Shown: positions 17,101-20,160 of the stretch, one piece after another
How positions within the stretch are numbered: position 1 is the stretch's first letter
Layout of the letters: every line of letters begins with the position of its first letter
Assembly (NCBI GenBank): GCA_902766875.1
Contig: CACXFI010000084.1
Coordinates: 1-20,160, forward strand
Length of the DNA stretch: 20,160 bases
Source: an uncultured Erysipelotrichaceae bacterium
GTDB lineage: Bacteria; Bacillota_I; Bacilli_A; RF39; UBA660
Reading direction: 5' to 3'
Program-made: the position numbers and the translations under genes
The notes under the pieces: model-generated
Told to the model about the DNA's origin: nothing
The model's database searches: none
Seen by the model: the letters and a program-made list of their open reading frames with translations, nothing else

Positions 17101-17767
17101 TAGCTATAGTATTCTTAAGATAAATATCATTATTAAACATATCTAATATTTCTTTATCAGAAGACAAGCCAAAAGCTCTAATCAAAGTGGTTAAAGGGAC
17201 CTTTCTAGTCCTATCAATTCTAACATAAACAACTTCTTTAGAATCCATTTCATATTCTAACCAAGTTCCTCTAGAAGGAATTAATTTAGAAGCAAAAACA
17301 GGTTTACCATTTTTATCTAATTCCTTAGAAAAATAAACATTAGGTGATCTTACTAATTGAGATACTATAACTCTCTCAGCACCATTTATAATGAAAGTAC
17401 CACTATCAGTCATTAAAGGCATATCACCTAAAAATATTTCTTGTTCTTTAACTTCACCAGTCTCATTATTAAACAATCTTGTTTGTACCTTTAAAGGTGC
17501 AGCATAGGTAATTTGTCTATCTTTACAATCCTTAATAGAATATCTTGGAGTATCTAATACATAATCATTAAATTCCAAAGATAAATTACCAGAGAAACTT
17601 TCTATTGGCGAGAAAGTCTCAAAAACCTCTTTTATACCATCAGTTGTAAACCATTGATATGATTCTTTTTGTATTCCCAATAGATTATCCAATTCTAAAG
17701 AATTTTTAATCATTGAGAAATTTCTTCTTTTTCTGTAATCTCCGCTTTGCTTTAATTTATAAGCCAT
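14123..17767 (-). CDS. rpoB: RNA polymerase subunit beta
   Basis: The 1214-residue beta subunit of RNA polymerase. The rifampicin-binding region is intact at about 455-510 ([24 protein letters not shown]), followed by the [19 protein letters not shown] segment, and the C-terminal region has [10 protein letters not shown] and [27 protein letters not shown]-type sequence. The last 75 residues (1140-1214) are an acidic tail with 40 Asp/Glu and two Lys. The ATG at 17767 gives the normal [9 protein letters not shown]-type start; it has GGGGTG eight bases upstream. A longer in-frame reading to 17845 would cross the promoter and is rejected. The promoter is at 17836-17864. The gene is followed directly by rpoC. 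Confidence 0.99.
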   Translation of the reverse strand: [1214 protein letters not shown]

Positions 17768-17810
17768 TAATATTTCACCCCTATGCCCAATTTTTTGAAG
17801 ATACCACGAC

Positions 17811-17852
17811 AAAAAAGACGCGTTTCCAATATATAATACTAACACGCGTCTT
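17811..17852 (-). terminator. Hairpin with T-tract between ybxB-type gene and rpoB
   Basis: Arms AAGACGCGT (17815-17823) and ACGCGTCTT (17844-17852) are a perfect 9-bp inverted repeat around a 20-base loop; the minus-strand RNA ends in six U residues (17816-17811). It fits a terminator for transcripts coming from the methyltransferase gene. The arms are far more GC-rich than their surroundings. The -10 box of the rpoB promoter lies in the loop, so RNA started there carries only one arm and cannot fold this hairpin. Confidence 0.7.
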
Positions 17853-17864
17853 GTAAAAAGTCAA
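17836..17864 (-). promoter_or_regulatory. Promoter of rpoB-rpoC
   Basis: The minus strand reads TTGACT (17859-17864), a 17-base spacer and TAGTAT (17836-17841) preceded by TGT. Transcription would start near 17827-17829, leaving a leader of about 60 bases. The upstream arm of the inverted repeat falls in the spacer. Confidence 0.7.
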
Positions 17865-17887
17865 TTAAATTATTAACAAAAATTAAA

Positions 17888-18481
17888 TTATTTTACCAAA
17901 ATCATCCTAACTATATAAAAACCTTTAGCTTTAGCTACTATTTTATATTCAAATCTACTATCTATTTCACTAATTATAGATTTAACCCCATGATCTTTTC
18001 TCATAACAAACCATACTTCTCCATTGTCATTAAGATAATTATAAGAATCAAACAAAAATCTTCTAACAACATCCTTACCAGCTCTAATAGGGGGATTAGT
18101 TATAATATAATCATATTTAGAATTAACACTATCATATACATCACTAATAAAAACATTACAATCAAGTTTATTAAGTTTAAGATTATCTTTTGCCAATTTA
18201 ATACTTCTCTTATTAATATCTACCATATCTATATCAAAATTGGGATGTATAGTTTTAAGTATTATACCAACAACTCCATACCCACATCCCAAATCTAACA
18301 CTTTACAATTGTCTTTATTAAATTTAATATTTTCTAATAACAACCTAGTACCATAATCAAATTTATCTTTAGCAAAAACACCATTATCAGTATAACACTT
18401 AAACTCTTTATCAAAAATATTAAATTTAATAATCTTTCTTTCACTCTTAATACTATTATCATTATCAAAATATTGACTCAT
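17888..18481 (-). CDS. Class I SAM-dependent methyltransferase, RsmC/YbxB type
   Basis: A 197-residue methyltransferase of the small RsmC-like group, which methylates guanine N2 in 16S rRNA in characterised members; B. subtilis has a relative, ybxB, in the same place just before rpoB. Motif I is VLDLGCGYG (61-69), the acidic strand-2 motif is MVDIN (86-90), and the catalytic motif NPPI is at 129-132, typical of enzymes that modify an exocyclic amino group. The N-terminal YFDNDNS... resembles the YbxB start. The ATG is preceded by AGTAGGGAT and lies seven bases after the FemABX stop, so it is the last gene of that operon. A terminator hairpin follows at 17852-17811. Family sure; exact target not shown. 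Confidence 0.9.
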   Translation of the reverse strand: MSQYFDNDNSIKSERKIIKFNIFDKEFKCYTDNGVFAKDKFDYGTRLLLENIKFNKDNCKVLDLGCGYGVVGIILKTIHPNFDIDMVDINKRSIKLAKDNLKLNKLDCNVFISDVYDSVNSKYDYIITNPPIRAGKDVVRRFLFDSYNYLNDNGEVWFVMRKDHGVKSIISEIDSRFEYKIVAKAKGFYIVRMILVK

Positions 18482-18488
18482 AATATCC

Positions 18489-19649
18489 CTACTTCTTAAA
18501 TTTAGATTTTATCTTCTTTAAATTTCTATATAAACTATACCCCATATTATACAAATTATATAAAAATTTATTAACAACCAAATCATATTCTCCAATATAC
18601 TCTACAACATATCCACCAAATCCCCTTTTAAATTCATAAACACCATAATCTGGAGTACCTGGTATAAAATTACCACTAATACCACCAAAATCATATAATT
18701 TTATTCCTTTTTCCTTTGCTAAATATATCATATCCATTTGCAACTTATATTGAGCCATTAAAGACATATAGTATGAATATGTACCACCATAGACATAATT
18801 AGCTCTATCCTTATCAAATATAAATACTCCAGCTGATATAGGAATCATTTTTTTTGAAACATCTTTTATCCTGTCATATAATTTATCATCTTTAAAATCA
18901 TCTAAATACTTATCCCTATCTAAATATATAATAACCATTTTAACTCTATCCCCAAGATTATCTTTTAAACTCATATAATAATCTTTAGATCTATCAAAAT
19001 GATTTTGCCTAATTGCAGTATGCTCCATAATAGCTTTAAAATCATCTATATTTTTTTCACTAACATCAACCATTTTTAAAGGATATTTTTCGTATTTACG
19101 AATGCATCTTCTACATCTTTGATCCATTTCTTTAAATATTTCTTCTTTATCTCTATTTATATCTAAACAATAGCTCCATCTAAATTGTAACTCAGAAGAA
19201 TATCCTATGGTAAATCCCTTATGCTTATATCCCAATTTCTTTAACAAATTATATAAATCTTCATTAGAAAAATCATCATCTATAACATCACCATTTTTAT
19301 CATGATGCTTATATTCAACTAAAGGATCAATTTTAACAAGAATTCCATTGTTCTTTTTAGCATATTTTTTTATTTCCGTAGTAAATAATTCCAATAATTC
19401 CTTATCATTAAAATCCATTAAATAACCTCTTGGAGCATAAAACATTTTTTTACCAAAAAACATATTTTTAGATAACAACAAAGAAGCAGCAACAATCTTT
19501 TTATTATCCATAATTCCCACATAACAAGAATCCCAACCTGTAATTTTTTTTAAATTAGCCCAATCAGTAGTTTGATAAAAAGAATTACCAGGCAAATCAT
19601 TCTCTACTTTAAAAAATTCATCTTTCGATAGTTCAACAAACTTTTTCAA
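18489..19649 (-). CDS. FemABX-family aminoacyltransferase (peptidoglycan interpeptide bridge)
   Basis: A 386-residue protein of the FemA/FemB/FemX/MurM type, which transfers amino acids from aminoacyl-tRNA to the side chain of lipid II in the cytoplasm. Two GNAT-like halves are visible: SFYQTTDWANLKKITGW and KMFYAPRGYLMDF in the first, then RRCIRKYEKYPL and the second-domain stretch with YVYGGTYSYYMSLMAQYKLQ, IKLYDFGGISG and YEFKRGFGG, all family hallmarks. The length is normal. The start is TTG: AAGGAAAG lies at a proper distance, the protein then begins MKKFVELSKDEFF, and the next ATG is more than 40 residues on, inside the conserved region. The TTG starts one base after the stop of the M15 gene. 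With that gene it forms a wall-maturation pair. The amino acid transferred is not predictable. Confidence 0.93.
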   Translation of the reverse strand: MKKFVELSKDEFFKVENDLPGNSFYQTTDWANLKKITGWDSCYVGIMDNKKIVAASLLLSKNMFFGKKMFYAPRGYLMDFNDKELLELFTTEIKKYAKKNNGILVKIDPLVEYKHHDKNGDVIDDDFSNEDLYNLLKKLGYKHKGFTIGYSSELQFRWSYCLDINRDKEEIFKEMDQRCRRCIRKYEKYPLKMVDVSEKNIDDFKAIMEHTAIRQNHFDRSKDYYMSLKDNLGDRVKMVIIYLDRDKYLDDFKDDKLYDRIKDVSKKMIPISAGVFIFDKDRANYVYGGTYSYYMSLMAQYKLQMDMIYLAKEKGIKLYDFGGISGNFIPGTPDYGVYEFKRGFGGYVVEYIGEYDLVVNKFLYNLYNMGYSLYRNLKKIKSKFKK

Positions 19650-19650
19650 A

Positions 19651-20160
19651 TTAATCTTTCCTTTCTCTTATTTCATCATCTAATACTTCTTTATAAAAAT
19701 GCTGATAATCTTTAGAATATTGAAAATCTCCTCCCCATTTCCATCCATATTCTGTAAATATTTTATAAGCAAAATCTTCATGATCTATCTTACCTTTAAA
19801 TTCAACATCTCTATTAGCATATTCTTTAGCAGTACTAGGATATACTTCACCATCCACTACATACGGATTATACAAAGGGTTTATATCTATAGCAAGCCCA
19901 AAAGCATGCCATGCCAATCTATCTATATTTTCAACTATTCTATAATTAAAACAAGAAGTATTATTATCTTCCATAGATAATTCATCGTCACCATCATATT
20001 CATCAACAAGCACCATTTTTTCTATAGGATACTTTTCTTGATACAATTTATAAAATATTTCTACAACATCTTGAGCCACCAATTTATTAACAATCATTTT
20101 ACCATTATTATGTTCTTTCCCTTTAAAATCATAATACTTAACAATAATATATTTTAAATC
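19651..20160 (-). CDS. M15-family D-Ala-D-Ala carboxypeptidase/peptidase, 5' end off-window
   Basis: The last 169 residues of a zinc peptidase of the VanY/M15 type, which trims peptidoglycan stem peptides. Key features are the SCFNYR segment, WHAFGLAIDINPLYNPY (first histidine and aspartate zinc ligands), GWKWGGDF, and DYQHFYKE (last histidine ligand). An ATG at 20097 could be taken as the start, but the frame stays open to the window edge, and the residues upstream (YIIVKYYDFKGKEHN) continue the expected fold and lead into KMIVNKLVAQDVVEIF. So the true start, with any signal peptide, lies beyond 20160. It is first of the visible genes of the operon with FemABX and the methyltransferase; the latter two follow with gaps of one and seven bases. 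Confidence 0.9.
   Translation of the reverse strand, partial: DLKYIIVKYYDFKGKEHNNGKMIVNKLVAQDVVEIFYKLYQEKYPIEKMVLVDEYDGDDELSMEDNNTSCFNYRIVENIDRLAWHAFGLAIDINPLYNPYVVDGEVYPSTAKEYANRDVEFKGKIDHEDFAYKIFTEYGWKWGGDFQYSKDYQHFYKEVLDDEIRERKD

Noticed and set aside
17768..17845. In-frame N-terminal extension of RpoB (26 residues)
   Set aside because: It runs across the promoter -10 box and hairpin, lacks similarity to RpoB N-termini, and the ATG at 17767 has a Shine-Dalgarno and the standard [9 protein letters not shown]-like start.
20095..20097. ATG as the start of the M15 peptidase
   Set aside because: The frame is open to the window edge and the upstream residues fit the family, so this methionine is internal.
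1..20160. Mycoplasma-type code (TGA as Trp), suggested by the low GC
   Set aside because: TGA closes pepF and the DUF951 gene at the expected places and tryptophans are encoded by TGG.

Overview
The window comes from a very AT-rich, low-GC Gram-positive (Firmicutes/Bacilli-type) genome. The gene content and base composition best fit an uncultured Mollicutes-adjacent Bacilli lineage of the RF39 kind; that placement is inference. TGA is used as a stop (oligoendopeptidase F and the DUF951 gene) and the tryptophan codons checked are TGG, so this is genetic code 11, not the mycoplasma code. Genes for cell-wall modification (FemABX, M15 carboxypeptidase) argue for a walled cell. Thirteen of fourteen genes are read leftward; only queH is on the plus strand. 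There is no rRNA, tRNA, CRISPR array, transposon or phage module, and no gene-free stretch longer than about 120 bases.

Layout from right to left, in the direction of transcription: (i) 20160-17888 is an operon whose 5' end lies outside the window, with an M15 peptidase (partial), a FemABX aminoacyl-transferase and a YbxB/RsmC-type methyltransferase, ending at a hairpin at 17852-17811. (ii) rpoB-rpoC (17767-10497) has its own promoter, which lies inside the loop of that hairpin, and ends in a terminator that includes the rpoC stop codon. (iii) A separately promoted pair follows, a 545-residue coiled-coil protein and a 196-residue tail-anchored protein (10399-8157), neither with a known function. 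(iv) queH (7547-8167, plus) converges on that pair and diverges from (v) a membrane-anchored thioredoxin-fold protein plus trmL (7442-6449). (vi) A DUF951 protein and an AbgT-family transporter overlap by four bases (6374-4654). (vii) ychF and pepF form a tight pair (4571-1668). (viii) A single surface-protein gene with three cadherin-like repeats follows (1561-98). (ix) At the left edge a strong minus-strand promoter starts a short structured leader with a Shine-Dalgarno sequence, whose gene lies just outside the window.

Most of this is housekeeping: transcription core, tRNA modification (TrmL, QueH), ribosome-associated ATPase, peptide turnover and wall cross-linking. The least explained parts are the coiled-coil/tail-anchored pair, the thioredoxin-like protein without a CXXC, the leader at the left edge with mutually exclusive hairpins, and the rpoB promoter set in a terminator loop. 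Seven of the eight promoters picked out carry a TGn extension before the -10 box.
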